Assembly: GCF_010233585.1 (NCBI RefSeq)
Contig: NZ_CP045997.1
Span: 1,763,749 to 1,827,748, forward strand
Origin: Spirosoma endbachense
Lineage (GTDB): Bacteria; Bacteroidota; Bacteroidia; Cytophagales; Spirosomataceae
Direction of reading: 5' to 3'
DNA: 64,000 nucleotides
Part shown: positions 45,162-54,647 of the stretch, piece by piece
How positions within the stretch are numbered: position 1 is the first letter of the stretch
Layout: the number at the start of each line of letters is the position of its first letter
Program-made: the position numbers and the translations under genes
Notes under the pieces: model-generated
Databases searched by the model: none
Told to the model about the DNA's origin: nothing
Seen by the model: the letters and a program-made list of their open reading frames with translations, nothing else

Positions 45162-46481
45162 ATGTTCAAGCATCGATACCACCCACCTACCCTCACTTAT
45201 TTCCAACAGGAATTTGAGCAGGAAAGCGTACTGCGTGAACGACAGCGCGCCAGTGTACTGGCCATTTTGTTTGCCTTTGGCTTTGTGCTCTACGGTGTTA
45301 CGATACCCTTTGCGAATGTACCCATTGGTGAAGTTACCGGTCATCATATTTCGATACAGCTGGCGACCTATATGGGTGGTATGCTCATCTATGAGATCAT
45401 GGTCTGGCAAACGTTGGGTATGCGACGGCTTTGGCCAAGACCGGCCGCGGCTTACTTTGCTAAATTCGGGAATGCAACGGTCGAAATCACGGTTCTGACT
45501 ACAGCGATATACCTGGTCAGTAAGTCATTAGATCACCCGATTCTGATGTTACTATCGCCCATTGCCTATCTCTATTTTATCTTTATTACCCTCTCAACAC
45601 TCCGTCTTAGCTCGACTGTATCGCTTTGGACGGGCGGGCTGGCTGGCCTTGAATTCTATGGATTGAGCCTTTACTTACTGGAACCCGGTTCTGATCAAGT
45701 GACAGAACTGAGCTTTTACCTGACAGAAACCTTTCCTTATGCGCTGAAAACCATCATTATGATATTGACAGGTGCCGGAGCAGCTTATGTAGCCCGGCAG
45801 ATTCGTAAAACGATCCAGCTTTCTATCGAGCGGATGGAAACAGGGGAGCAGATCCGGACACTGTTCGGCCAGCAGGTATCGCCCGAAGTGGTTGAGGCTA
45901 TTCTGGCCCAAAAGGGCGGGCTCGAGGCCAGTCATCGGAAGGTGGCTATCCTGTTTTTAGACATCCGTAACTTCACCAATTTTGCCGATACGCACACCCC
46001 CGACGAGGTTATTACCTACCAGAGTGCATTTTTTGATGTGGTTGCAACGGTTATCCGACACAACGGCGGCATTGTGAATCAGTTTCTGGGCGATGGCTGT
46101 ATGGCTACATTTGGAGCACCGTTGGCCGTTAACAATCCTGCCGAACGGGCGGTAGAGGCTGGCCTGGCTATTCTCGATGCCATTGTCGAAGCAAACCAAA
46201 ATGGTATAATTCCACAAACCTCGGTCGGAATCGGGATTCAAACGGGGGATGCGGTAGTCGGTAATATCGGGACCGAAAACCGCCAGCAATACAACATTAC
46301 GGGTACGGTTGTCATTCAGGCGTCACGCATTGAGCAACTGAATAAAGAATGCAACTCACAACTACTGGTTAGTCAGGAAGTTATAGATGATCTACCCGCT
46401 TGTCCCGACAGTGCGCTCTGTGTTGGTGCTAAACACCTCAAAGGCATAAGTAAAGATATTATGCTCTGGCAATTAGCATAA
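45162..46481 (+). CDS. Membrane-bound class III adenylate/guanylate cyclase
   Basis: This 439-residue protein has an N-terminal cytosolic stretch, six hydrophobic segments (about 35-205), a short coiled-coil-like linker (IQLSIERMETGEQIRTLF) and a class III cyclase domain from about 235. The metal-binding Asp lies in LFLDIRNFTNFAD (about 267) and the second in VNQFLGDGCMATFG. The substrate residue between strands reads IGTENRQQYNITG, compatible with ATP or GTP. It probably makes cyclic AMP, though no effector is near. It lies 42 bases after the LpxR-like gene and 50 before ppk1. Confidence 0.9.
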   Translation: MFKHRYHPPTLTYFQQEFEQESVLRERQRASVLAILFAFGFVLYGVTIPFANVPIGEVTGHHISIQLATYMGGMLIYEIMVWQTLGMRRLWPRPAAAYFAKFGNATVEITVLTTAIYLVSKSLDHPILMLLSPIAYLYFIFITLSTLRLSSTVSLWTGGLAGLEFYGLSLYLLEPGSDQVTELSFYLTETFPYALKTIIMILTGAGAAYVARQIRKTIQLSIERMETGEQIRTLFGQQVSPEVVEAILAQKGGLEASHRKVAILFLDIRNFTNFADTHTPDEVITYQSAFFDVVATVIRHNGGIVNQFLGDGCMATFGAPLAVNNPAERAVEAGLAILDAIVEANQNGIIPQTSVGIGIQTGDAVVGNIGTENRQQYNITGTVVIQASRIEQLNKECNSQLLVSQEVIDDLPACPDSALCVGAKHLKGISKDIMLWQLA

Positions 46482-46531
46482 AGTTAACACAAGGGTCGCC
46501 TGACAATCGATTTATCGCTCTAATTTCAGGC

Positions 46532-48604
46532 ATGAAACATACCTTCCCCTATCAGCCACGTGAACTTAGCTGGCTTTCGTTCAATCAGCGTGTTCTAAGT
46601 GAAGCGGCCGATCCCACTCTCCCCCTTTACGAGCGCATAAATTTTCTGGCTATTTTCTCATCGAACCTCGATGAATTCTTTCGGGTAAAAGTAGCTGGTC
46701 TGCAAAATTTATTACTGTTAAAAGCCCGCCAGGTCGAAACGGTCGTAGACGGTGACCCGGACGAATTATTGCAGCAGATTGCTCAGGTCGCTCTGGCTCA
46801 GCAACAGGAATGTGGGCGAATTTTTTCGAACCAGATAGTACCCGAACTGGAGGCAAACGGGATCATACTTTATCAGGGTCAGGCTTTATTGGACGAACAC
46901 CAGCGCGAAGTTCGACATTACTTCCTGAGTCAGGTTCTGGCCTATCTCAAACCCGTTTACCTGACCAATCCTTCGCATCCTTTTCTGCCTAGCCGCCAAT
47001 TGTATTTTGCTGTTCGGTTGCAGGATCGTCAGGCTCCCCAGGCGGGCTACACCTATGCCTACGTCAATATTCCGTCCGATAACCTGCCTCGTTATACGGT
47101 GCTGTCGCCCGTGAATGGTCAACAGTTTATCATTACGCTCGATGAAATTATTCGGCAAAATTTATCCCTGGCATTTAAAGGATACGATGTCATATCGTGC
47201 TACAGCATAAAGCTCAACCGCGACGAAGATGCCTTGATCGATGATGAGTTTTCGGGCGATCTGATCGAGAAAATCAGACACCAGCTCGAACAGCGCAAAA
47301 TTGGCCATCCCGTTCGATTCCTTTACGATAGCACGATGGACGCCGACATGCTGGGCATTTTGCGTACTACCTTCGGCCTGCAAACGGCAGAACTGGTGGA
47401 GGGAGGTCGTTACCATAACCTCTATGATCTATTCAAATTTCCCAATCCACTGGCCCCGCGCCTGAAAAATCCGTCGGCAAAACCGATGCAGGTTGCACAA
47501 CTCGAACTGGCCGAAACCCTTGTCGATGAAATTCATCAGCAGGATTTGCTGCTGAATTATCCGTATCAAACATTTGATTACGTCCTGCGTTTTTTCAACG
47601 AAGCGGCCGTCGATCCAAATGTTATCAGTATTCGGGTAACCTTATACAGGCTGGCAAACTCGTCTCTTCTGGCGAATTCACTCATCAGTGCGGCTCGAAA
47701 TGGCAAACGAGTGACCGTGTTTGTAGAGGTAAAAGCACGGTTCGATGAAGCCAATAACCTGAACTGGGCAAGCCGGATGCAGGAAGCCGGGGTTATCATT
47801 ATTTATAGCCTGCCGGGAATCAAGGTCCATGCCAAAATTGCCCTGATCACACGCCGGGGTGCCGATGGAAAAAAACACACCTATAGCTATCTTTCGACCG
47901 GCAATTTCAACGAAAATACCGCAACAGTATACACTGATCACGGCCTTTTTACAGCCCATCGTGGCATTGGACGGGAACTTCGTCAAGTCTTTACGTATCT
48001 TAAAAGTCGCAAGCAGCCCAAACCATTTCGGCACCTGCTGGTTGCCCAATTTGGCATGAAAGAGAACTGGTTATCGTTGATCGACCGCGAAATTGAGCAC
48101 CATCGCGCAGGCAGACCAGCTTATATCTGCCTCAAAATGAACGGTCTGGAAGAGAAAAAAATGATCGATAAACTTTACCAGGCCAGCCAGGCGGGTGTTC
48201 GTATCGACTTGCTCGTACGCGGTATCTGTTGCCTGATTCCTGGTAAAGCAGGATTGAGTGAGACGATCCAGGTATTCAGACTGGTTGATAAATACCTGGA
48301 ACACGGTCGGGTGCTGCTGTTTACCAATGGGGGCGAAGAAGAAATCTACCTTTCGTCGGCCGACTGGATGAATCGCAATCTCAATCGTCGAATTGAAGTT
48401 GGTTTCCCCATCTATGATCCGTCATTACGTAGGGAATTGAAGGCATTACTGCAACTGCAACTAAGCGATACGCTTAAGCTCAGGAGTGTAGATGCCGATA
48501 TGGTGAATCAACCCGTGGCAATTGCTAACGCCACGCCGTTGCGTGCTCAGGAAGCTATCCCAGATTATCTACGCTCGAACGAAGCAGGGGCCTCACCAGT
48601 TTAG
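46532..48604 (+). CDS. ppk1: Polyphosphate kinase 1
   Basis: This 690-residue enzyme transfers the gamma-phosphate of ATP onto inorganic polyphosphate reversibly. The N-terminal domain begins RELSWLSFNQRVLSEA. The phosphorylated His is H433 in GIKVHAKIALI, followed by YSYLSTGNFNE and TDHGLFTAHR. The C-terminal part shows ICLKMNGLEEKKMI and GICCLIPGK. Length is typical. It may be co-transcribed with the cyclase upstream, linking polyphosphate with nucleotide signalling. Confidence 0.96.
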   Translation: MKHTFPYQPRELSWLSFNQRVLSEAADPTLPLYERINFLAIFSSNLDEFFRVKVAGLQNLLLLKARQVETVVDGDPDELLQQIAQVALAQQQECGRIFSNQIVPELEANGIILYQGQALLDEHQREVRHYFLSQVLAYLKPVYLTNPSHPFLPSRQLYFAVRLQDRQAPQAGYTYAYVNIPSDNLPRYTVLSPVNGQQFIITLDEIIRQNLSLAFKGYDVISCYSIKLNRDEDALIDDEFSGDLIEKIRHQLEQRKIGHPVRFLYDSTMDADMLGILRTTFGLQTAELVEGGRYHNLYDLFKFPNPLAPRLKNPSAKPMQVAQLELAETLVDEIHQQDLLLNYPYQTFDYVLRFFNEAAVDPNVISIRVTLYRLANSSLLANSLISAARNGKRVTVFVEVKARFDEANNLNWASRMQEAGVIIIYSLPGIKVHAKIALITRRGADGKKHTYSYLSTGNFNENTATVYTDHGLFTAHRGIGRELRQVFTYLKSRKQPKPFRHLLVAQFGMKENWLSLIDREIEHHRAGRPAYICLKMNGLEEKKMIDKLYQASQAGVRIDLLVRGICCLIPGKAGLSETIQVFRLVDKYLEHGRVLLFTNGGEEEIYLSSADWMNRNLNRRIEVGFPIYDPSLRRELKALLQLQLSDTLKLRSVDADMVNQPVAIANATPLRAQEAIPDYLRSNEAGASPV

Positions 48605-48715
48605 TGCTCGGCCAATGTAAATTGGAAGAGTTCTTGTTTCCGTTGCTCGCTACTGCTTCACTATTTTTCGGTAAACACCTGTACTTTGTTCATCTGTGAG
48701 TAAATTTTCGTTGCG

Positions 48716-50773
48716 TTGCTCTCTTTCATTCCAATTTCCTTCCTAAAACCGAAACCTTTACGAACAGTGATCAGACTATTTTTCTTTTTCACACTACTTT
48801 CTCAAATAGCCTTCAGTCAATCGACTAATTCAATAGGAATGCGCATGGCTCCGATTCAGGCAGGCGTCTTTCATATGGGTTCTGAACGCGATGGGGAAGA
48901 TGCGGATGAACAACCGGTGCACCGAGTCAGTATTACAAAGCCATTTCAGATGGCAATTACTGAAGTTACGAATGCGCAGTATGAAGCGTTCGACCCGGCT
49001 CATAAAACCCTGAGAGGCAAAATGGGCTTTTCGAAAGCCGACGACGAAGCTGTTGTGTTTGTCACTTATGACGACGCCCTGGCATTCTGCAAGTGGCTCA
49101 CCCAAAAAGAGGGCAAACCCTATCGTCTTCCCACCGAAGCGGAATGGGAATATACCTGCCGCGCCGGAACCACCTCGGATTTTTCGACCGGCAGTAAACT
49201 TGCGACTGCTTACCAAAAAAGTCAGAAAACGGACCGCGACCCGGTGGTCGTTTCGTTGCAGGTAGGGCAAAGTCCGGCCAATGCATTTGGTTTGCACGAT
49301 ATGCACGGCAACGTTGAAGAATGGTGCGCTGACTGGTACGGTCCCTACCGGGCGGGAGAGCAAATCAATCCGGTAGGGCGAGCCAATGGGCTGTATCGGG
49401 TAACGCGTGGAGGTAGTCATGGAACGCCAGTCCGTTATCTGCGTTCGTCGAACCGACTGGGTATGCTCCCTAATGACAAAAGCTGGCTGGTCGGCTTCCG
49501 GGTTGTGCAGGCCGAAGCTGTTACTACCTCTCCCCTTCCGGCAGAGCCAGCAACAGCGGTTATGCAGCAAGTGGCTCAGAAGCCGTTCGTCTGGAAAACG
49601 GTTTCCTCGACAAAGCCCATTTTTATGGAGCCCATTCGCTACGTCAATAAACCCGTTTGCACAGCCGGTATTCCCTTTTTCTCCCATAACCACTGCCCGG
49701 CCATTACCTGGTGCCCCAATGGGGATATGCTGGCAGCCTGGTTTTCTACGAACGAGGAATCAGGCCGGGAGATGACCATTCTGGGTAGTCGGTTACGATC
49801 TGGTAAACAGGTTTGGGATGAGCCATCTGAGTTTTTCAAAGTCCCTGACCGCAACATGACCGGCACATCTCTCCTACACGACGGGAAAGGTACGATCTAT
49901 CACCTCAACGGAGTTGAAACTGACGGAGACTGGAAAAATCTGGCCATCACCTTCCGGGAAAGTCACGATAATGGGGCTAGCTGGTCAGCTCCCAGACTGG
50001 CCGATCCTGAACACACAAAACGAAATCAGGTAATTGCCGGACTACTTCAGACGCGGGAGGGCTGGCTTATCCAAGCGGGTGATGCTGACCCAGGGCCAAC
50101 TGGAGGAACCGCTATTCATGTTAGTAAAGACCGTGGCCAAACCTGGATCAACCCCTATACCGATACACAAAAGCCTGATTTTCAGAATGGAGCAACGGGC
50201 GGCTTGATTGCGGGAATCCATGCGGGTGTCGTTCAACTGAAAGACGGTAGCCTATTGGCTCTTGGCCGCAAAGACGATCTGCCCGGCCCCGATTCGAGTG
50301 GTCCCCGAATGCCGATGAGTGTATCGCACGATATGGGTAAAACATGGACGTATCAAGCCTCTGAATTTCCGCCGGTCTGGAGTGGTCAGCGGTTGGTTCT
50401 GTTTCGGCTCAATGAAGGGCCATTGCTGCTGATTTCCTTTACACATCACCCCGATGAAGCGAATGAAGGCAAAAACGGACTGCTTTTTACGGGTGAATCA
50501 GGCAAAACAATGAAAGGGTACGGCATGTATGCTGCCTTATCGTACGATGAGGGTAAGACCTGGCCGGTGAAGAAGCTTTTAACCGATGGAAACTACCGAT
50601 TCCTGAATGGCGGAGCCTGGACAGGTGCTTTTGACATGGATGCCACCCATGCCGAACCTAAGGGCTACCTGGCGATTACGCAAACACCCGACAACCTGAT
50701 TCATCTGGTCAGCAGCAGCCAGCACTATCGATTCAATCTGGCCTGGCTGAAACAGTTGCCAGTGTATCCCTAA
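48716..50773 (+). CDS. FGE-sulfatase domain fused to sialidase-like propeller
   Basis: The 685-residue protein is exported: a hydrophobic signal (RLFFFFTLLSQIAFSQ) lies near residue 20. Start codons are TTG at 48716 or GTG at 48767. Residues 40-275 form a SUMF1/formylglycine-generating-like C-type-lectin fold: PIQAGVFHMGSERDGEDADE, RLPTEAEWEYTCRAGT, HDMHGNVEEWCADW and RGGSHGTPVRYLRSSNR. A short linker leads to a BNR sialidase-like propeller (about 320-680) with Asp-box-like repeats SHDNGASWSAP, SKDRGQTWINP and SHDMGKTWTY. Role is unknown; it may bind or process sulfated or sialylated glycans. The fusion is uncommon. Confidence 0.88.
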   Translation: MLSFIPISFLKPKPLRTVIRLFFFFTLLSQIAFSQSTNSIGMRMAPIQAGVFHMGSERDGEDADEQPVHRVSITKPFQMAITEVTNAQYEAFDPAHKTLRGKMGFSKADDEAVVFVTYDDALAFCKWLTQKEGKPYRLPTEAEWEYTCRAGTTSDFSTGSKLATAYQKSQKTDRDPVVVSLQVGQSPANAFGLHDMHGNVEEWCADWYGPYRAGEQINPVGRANGLYRVTRGGSHGTPVRYLRSSNRLGMLPNDKSWLVGFRVVQAEAVTTSPLPAEPATAVMQQVAQKPFVWKTVSSTKPIFMEPIRYVNKPVCTAGIPFFSHNHCPAITWCPNGDMLAAWFSTNEESGREMTILGSRLRSGKQVWDEPSEFFKVPDRNMTGTSLLHDGKGTIYHLNGVETDGDWKNLAITFRESHDNGASWSAPRLADPEHTKRNQVIAGLLQTREGWLIQAGDADPGPTGGTAIHVSKDRGQTWINPYTDTQKPDFQNGATGGLIAGIHAGVVQLKDGSLLALGRKDDLPGPDSSGPRMPMSVSHDMGKTWTYQASEFPPVWSGQRLVLFRLNEGPLLLISFTHHPDEANEGKNGLLFTGESGKTMKGYGMYAALSYDEGKTWPVKKLLTDGNYRFLNGGAWTGAFDMDATHAEPKGYLAITQTPDNLIHLVSSSQHYRFNLAWLKQLPVYP

Positions 50774-51208
50774 ACGACCCGAAGCACATACGACCTTTCT
50801 CATAAGTAAGGATTACCCGTCTCCTGACGCTGTCCTGATTCGTACGGAACATGGCCGTTCATTCAATGCCCTGGTTCCGAAAAACCAGTGCTCATGAGTA
50901 TAAAACGCACCATTGTCCTGCGTATCAGTACCTTTTGTCCCTAAATTGACAGGATCTGACTCAAATCGAGAAGTTGTTTTAGCAGCAAGTCCAATAATTT
51001 TATCCCCGAAGGAGAACATCCTACATACTGATTAGCAACGCGTTGGCTAATCGGGTCATCAGCTATATTCATTACGAAAAAGAAGCGCAAAGAATAACTA
51101 GTTGAGGTTTGGTTCTAACTCTTCTTAAACCCGGAATCAATACTCCAGTCAGGGCATTGCCACGGCTAGATTGCCACTAAATTATCGCATTACACTATCC
51201 AACGTAAC
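50774..51208. other. Gap of 435 bases after the FGE-sialidase gene
   Basis: The only open frame is a 68-codon one on the minus strand (50813-51019). Otherwise this is a low-information spacer with the promoter for the next gene. No strong hairpin or promoter box was recognised. Confidence 0.45.
50813..51019 (-). pseudogene. Unassigned 68-codon frame, possible gene remnant
   Basis: The ATG-started frame encodes MFSFGDKIIGLAAKTTSRF and later YTHEHWFFG. The string FGDKIIGLA vaguely recalls the 'WFFxDDxIVxLG' motif of polysaccharide lyase families, so it might be a leftover of such a gene, but it is too short to assign. It has no clear operon partner and may be chance. Confidence 0.22.
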
Positions 51209-52939
51209 ATGCTAATACTCTTACTTCTATGGGCTCTACTCTACATACTGTTATCGGTGCTGGGCGAGGGCATTGTTCTTGCCCTGCAACGCCATTGGCC
51301 AGGAACGGTTTCCCCAACGGAAACGGTCCTGATGGGCTTGATGGGAGTAATCAGTGTGTTGCAGATCGTCTCAATTTTCTTCCCGACTAATTGTTGGTTT
51401 GTTGCAGGTCTAGCGCTGCTTGCTATTTTTATAAACTGGCAATTGGCGAATCGTCCGATACGCGCGGCTACTACCAATTTTTACAAACTTGTCCGACAGC
51501 CTGTAGTCTGGTTACTCATCGTAGTCATACTGGTCTATGCCATCGGACGTCCTGTTAATCCCGACAGTGGTACCTATCACCTACCCACTATCCGGTATGT
51601 TGAGCGGTATGCGGCTATTCCAGGGCTTGGCAATCTGTTCAGTCGTCTGGCCTTCAATTCCAGCTTTTTTGTGATTGGAGCCGCTTTCGGCTTTACGGAT
51701 CTGGCTGGTCAAACGCTGTTTCCGCTCAACGGTTTCCTGCTTCTCCTCTTTGGGGATTACAGTATCAGGCAACTTCAGCGGCTCAATCTGAGTCCCGTTT
51801 TGCGGAATCTTCAACTAAGCATCGTGTGTCTGGCCTTATTTTTTTTGATCCGCCAGGTCAATGCACCTGGCACGGACGTATGGGCCACGTTGTTGACACT
51901 TTTCGTGTTTTTAGTATGGCTTAATGAAAACAGAAGGAGTAATCACTTTCGAGCGTTTCTGCTGGTAGCATTAGTATTCACATGCCTGACCGTAAAACTG
52001 GCTACACTGCCAATCCTGCTTCTCCTGCCTTTTGTGGCCTATGAGCACCGGCACTGGATTAGATGGAACCATGGAGTCTGGGTAACGATACTTGCTTGTT
52101 TGCTTATTGGCCCGTGGCTGGTCAGAAACGTTATTCTGTCTGGCTATCTAATCTTTCCATTTACCGAACTTGATCTAGTTTCGGTCGATTGGAAAGTGGC
52201 CAAAAACGCGGTTCGGTTTGAACATGATTTTGTTACGTTCTGGGCACGCTTTCACCTTCCCGAAACCAAATTCGATCCAGAAAAACTCACCTGGCCGTTT
52301 GCCCGATGGGTATCGTGGTGGTGGACGCACTGGTGGTTCTGGTACAACTGGCCCAACCGGCCTACGTTCATCATGGCCGTATTGTCGCCCGTATTGATGG
52401 CTTCCCAATGGGTTTATGGCCGCGAGCGTCTACGGGGGTTATTAGCAGCTTATGTAGTAGCGCTGGCCGGATTTTTATTCTGGTTTTTGAAAGCCCCCGA
52501 ATTCCGGTTTGGTTATGCATTTATCTGGATAGCCGCTTTATTACCCATTCTTAACCTAATCCAGCAACCGTTACCTACACGTATTGCTACGGGATTGGTC
52601 GGACTAACGCTGATCGGTTTACTCGTTTTCGCTGCGGTTAATAGGGAGAATCACAAGCCTGATTCGCTGGTCGCTCTTCTACTCATACCCGCGAAGTTAA
52701 GCCACCTTAATTCCGGAGAACAAAACGCCTACTACGACTTACGCAGAACCCGCAGTGGCCTGGCGGTAGTTGTTCCGCGCGCGCCATGCGAGGCCTGTTT
52801 CGACATTGAACTACCCTGCACACCATTTTTTTCTGATGATCTGCAACTGAGGGGAAAAACCATTGCGGAGGGATTTAGATTGACTCACCCAACCATTGAC
52901 TCATTGGCACATAACTCTATCCAACTACCAGCAAAATGA
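51209..52939 (+). CDS. LIC_10190-like polytopic membrane protein
   Basis: This 576-residue protein has some ten to twelve hydrophobic segments. Between them the early periplasmic loop reads RPVNPDSGTYHLPTIRYVER, which resembles the acidic 'D-x-G-x-Y-H' loop of GT-C-type glycosyltransferase relatives (LIC_10190 group). The soluble C-terminus (about 500-576) contains two Cys in RAPCEACFDIELPC. It ends in the ATGA overlap with the next gene, a GT2 enzyme, so the pair probably acts together on a polyprenyl-linked sugar. Function is inferred. Confidence 0.75.
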   Translation: MLILLLLWALLYILLSVLGEGIVLALQRHWPGTVSPTETVLMGLMGVISVLQIVSIFFPTNCWFVAGLALLAIFINWQLANRPIRAATTNFYKLVRQPVVWLLIVVILVYAIGRPVNPDSGTYHLPTIRYVERYAAIPGLGNLFSRLAFNSSFFVIGAAFGFTDLAGQTLFPLNGFLLLLFGDYSIRQLQRLNLSPVLRNLQLSIVCLALFFLIRQVNAPGTDVWATLLTLFVFLVWLNENRRSNHFRAFLLVALVFTCLTVKLATLPILLLLPFVAYEHRHWIRWNHGVWVTILACLLIGPWLVRNVILSGYLIFPFTELDLVSVDWKVAKNAVRFEHDFVTFWARFHLPETKFDPEKLTWPFARWVSWWWTHWWFWYNWPNRPTFIMAVLSPVLMASQWVYGRERLRGLLAAYVVALAGFLFWFLKAPEFRFGYAFIWIAALLPILNLIQQPLPTRIATGLVGLTLIGLLVFAAVNRENHKPDSLVALLLIPAKLSHLNSGEQNAYYDLRRTRSGLAVVVPRAPCEACFDIELPCTPFFSDDLQLRGKTIAEGFRLTHPTIDSLAHNSIQLPAK

Positions 52940-53649
52940 TCCTGAGCATTGTTATTCCCGCCTATAACGAAGAGCGTACCATTACTGAACTACTGCACAA
53001 GGTGGCCGCATCACCACTCCCACTGTCCATCCAGAAAGAGATCATAGTAGTCGATGACAGTTCGACGGATCATACGGGCCTGCTTGTCAGAGCATTCCAG
53101 CAGGGTTACCCGGATGTATGTACGCACTATGTTTGTCACTCAACGAATCAGGGGAAAGGAGCAGCTCTGCGCACCGGCATTCAGCTGGCTACCGGCGACT
53201 GGCTCATCATTCAGGATGCCGATCTGGAGTATGACCCCAGCGAATATATATTATTGCTTCAGCCCCTGATAGACGGGAAAGCCGATGTTGTTTATGGCAC
53301 CCGATTTATTGGCAACCACCCTCACCGGGTACTGTATTTCTGGCATTCTGTGGGGAATAAAATTCTGACGCTGGTGTCGAATATATTTACGGACCTGAAC
53401 CTGACCGATATGGAAACCTGCTATAAGGTGTTCCGAACAGCATTGATTCAACGAATCGACCTTCGGGAAAAACGATTCGGCTTCGAACCCGAGATAACGG
53501 CAAAACTAGCCCGTGTTCCGGGTATTCGCATCTACGAAGTTGGTATTTCCTACTATGGCCGTACGTATGCCGATGGCAAAAAAATTGGCTGGCGAGATGG
53601 TTTCAGGGCCATGTACGCTATTTTAAAATACAATCTGTTTGTAGCGTAA
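52936..53649 (+). CDS. Glycosyltransferase family 2 (DPM1-like)
   Basis: This 237-residue soluble GT2 enzyme starts in the ATGA overlap with the preceding membrane protein. It has IVIPAYNEERTI, then VVDDSSTDHTG and the D-x-D-like IQDADLEYDP, FEPEITAKLARV and a conserved end. Lacking membrane segments, it resembles dolichyl/undecaprenyl-phosphate mannosyl- or glucosyltransferases, giving the sugar donor that a GT-C membrane protein could use. That membrane protein may be its upstream neighbour. Confidence 0.9.
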   Translation: MILSIVIPAYNEERTITELLHKVAASPLPLSIQKEIIVVDDSSTDHTGLLVRAFQQGYPDVCTHYVCHSTNQGKGAALRTGIQLATGDWLIIQDADLEYDPSEYILLLQPLIDGKADVVYGTRFIGNHPHRVLYFWHSVGNKILTLVSNIFTDLNLTDMETCYKVFRTALIQRIDLREKRFGFEPEITAKLARVPGIRIYEVGISYYGRTYADGKKIGWRDGFRAMYAILKYNLFVA

Positions 53650-53659
53650 AGGGCACAAT

Positions 53660-53860
53660 ATAGTACTCCCCCAAATTAGGACCACTAGCTAAGTTGAAAA
53701 ACAAGCTGTAAATAGTGGTTCAAAATGAAAGCAAAACGCAAGCAGCACTCGCCTGCCTTTAAAGCCAAAGTGGCTCTGGAAGCATTGACAATGAATCTAC
53801 TGCATCGATTGAAGCCGAAGAATATGGCAGCTCAACTGGACAATTTTGCCGATGAATTTT
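53660..53860 (+). mobile_element. IS3-family remnant (left end and orfA fragment)
   Basis: The stretch begins with an IS-end-like string TACTCCCCCAAATTAGGACC, followed by an ATG at 53725 and KRKQHSPAFKAKVALEA, the start of IS3 OrfA. After about twenty codons the frame must shift for the homology to continue as NESTASIEAEEYGSSTGQF, which stops near 53855. OrfB and the other end are missing. It is a decayed insertion abutting the truncated DUF1835 gene. Confidence 0.7.
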
Positions 53861-53869
53861 CTTCACTAA

Positions 53870-54634
53870 TTCAGTTTATGCAAGTGGAGGCTGTTTTATA
53901 AGAAAGCCCTGCTTGCTTATAGTTTTCCAGACGCAACAATTGAAGGGAATATTATTGTTGTTAGAGAAGGTCTTATTGACGGAGAATTATCAGGCGACAA
54001 CCTTCATGACTTTTGGCAATCAAGAGCCAAATACATGAGAATAACAGAAACCGAATACAATAATTCTGTTGCAAAAGAATTTGAAAAAATAATAAATGCG
54101 CCTGATAATTCAGAGTTTAATCTTTGGTTTGAGTATGACTTATTTTGCCAGGTAAACATGTGGTTTGTTATTTCAATTATCAATAGTTTGCCTATAAAGA
54201 AAAAAGTTTTTGCTGTTTATACTTCTTATTTAGACAAAACCAGTAAACAATTTTGGAATGGCTTTGGACCAGCAAATTCAGATGAACTTAAAGTTTGTTA
54301 TGCCAATAGAATTCCTTTAAGTGAAGCCGACATAAATTTAGGGCAACAGTTGTGGAAAGCTTACAAAAACGGTAATCTTGACGAGTTGACAAATCTCTCA
54401 AAGCATCAATCTTTTGTTTTTCCGTATTTACAAGAAGTAGTAAAGGCACATATAGACCGCTTTCCAAAAGATGGCACAACAGGAAGACCTGAAAAAGTTA
54501 TTGAAGACATCACAAAAAATATTTCTACTGATTTTTATAAAGTGTTCACAGAATTTTGGAACAGAGAAAGCATTTATGGTTTTGGTGACATTCAATTAAA
54601 AAGTCTCTATGATAAAGTAATGCTCTACCGATAA
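53870..54634 (+). pseudogene. DUF1835 gene, N-terminus truncated
   Basis: The frame has no stop from 53870 to the TAA at 54632-54634. Translation before the first ATG (54035) gives ALLAYSFPDATIEGNIIVVREGLIDGELSGDNL, which is the conserved start of DUF1835. Homology therefore begins upstream of any start codon, and the first residues are missing next to the IS3 fragment. The gene is strongly AT-rich compared with its neighbours (many AAA, TTT and TTA codons), so it was probably acquired horizontally. DUF1835 proteins have no established activity. The ATG at 54035 could still express a 199-residue piece. Confidence 0.75.
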
Positions 54635-54647
54635 CTTGAAGCGTGAA

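Noticed and set aside
48830..49693. 287-codon open frame on the minus strand
   Set aside because: It lies wholly opposite the FGE-sialidase gene, whose frame has strong domain motifs. The minus-strand product has no recognisable domain and looks like an antisense shadow.
54035..54634. Intact 199-residue gene starting at the ATG at 54035
   Set aside because: DUF1835 homology begins upstream of this ATG with no start codon available, so the gene is read as truncated. It may still be translated as a fragment.
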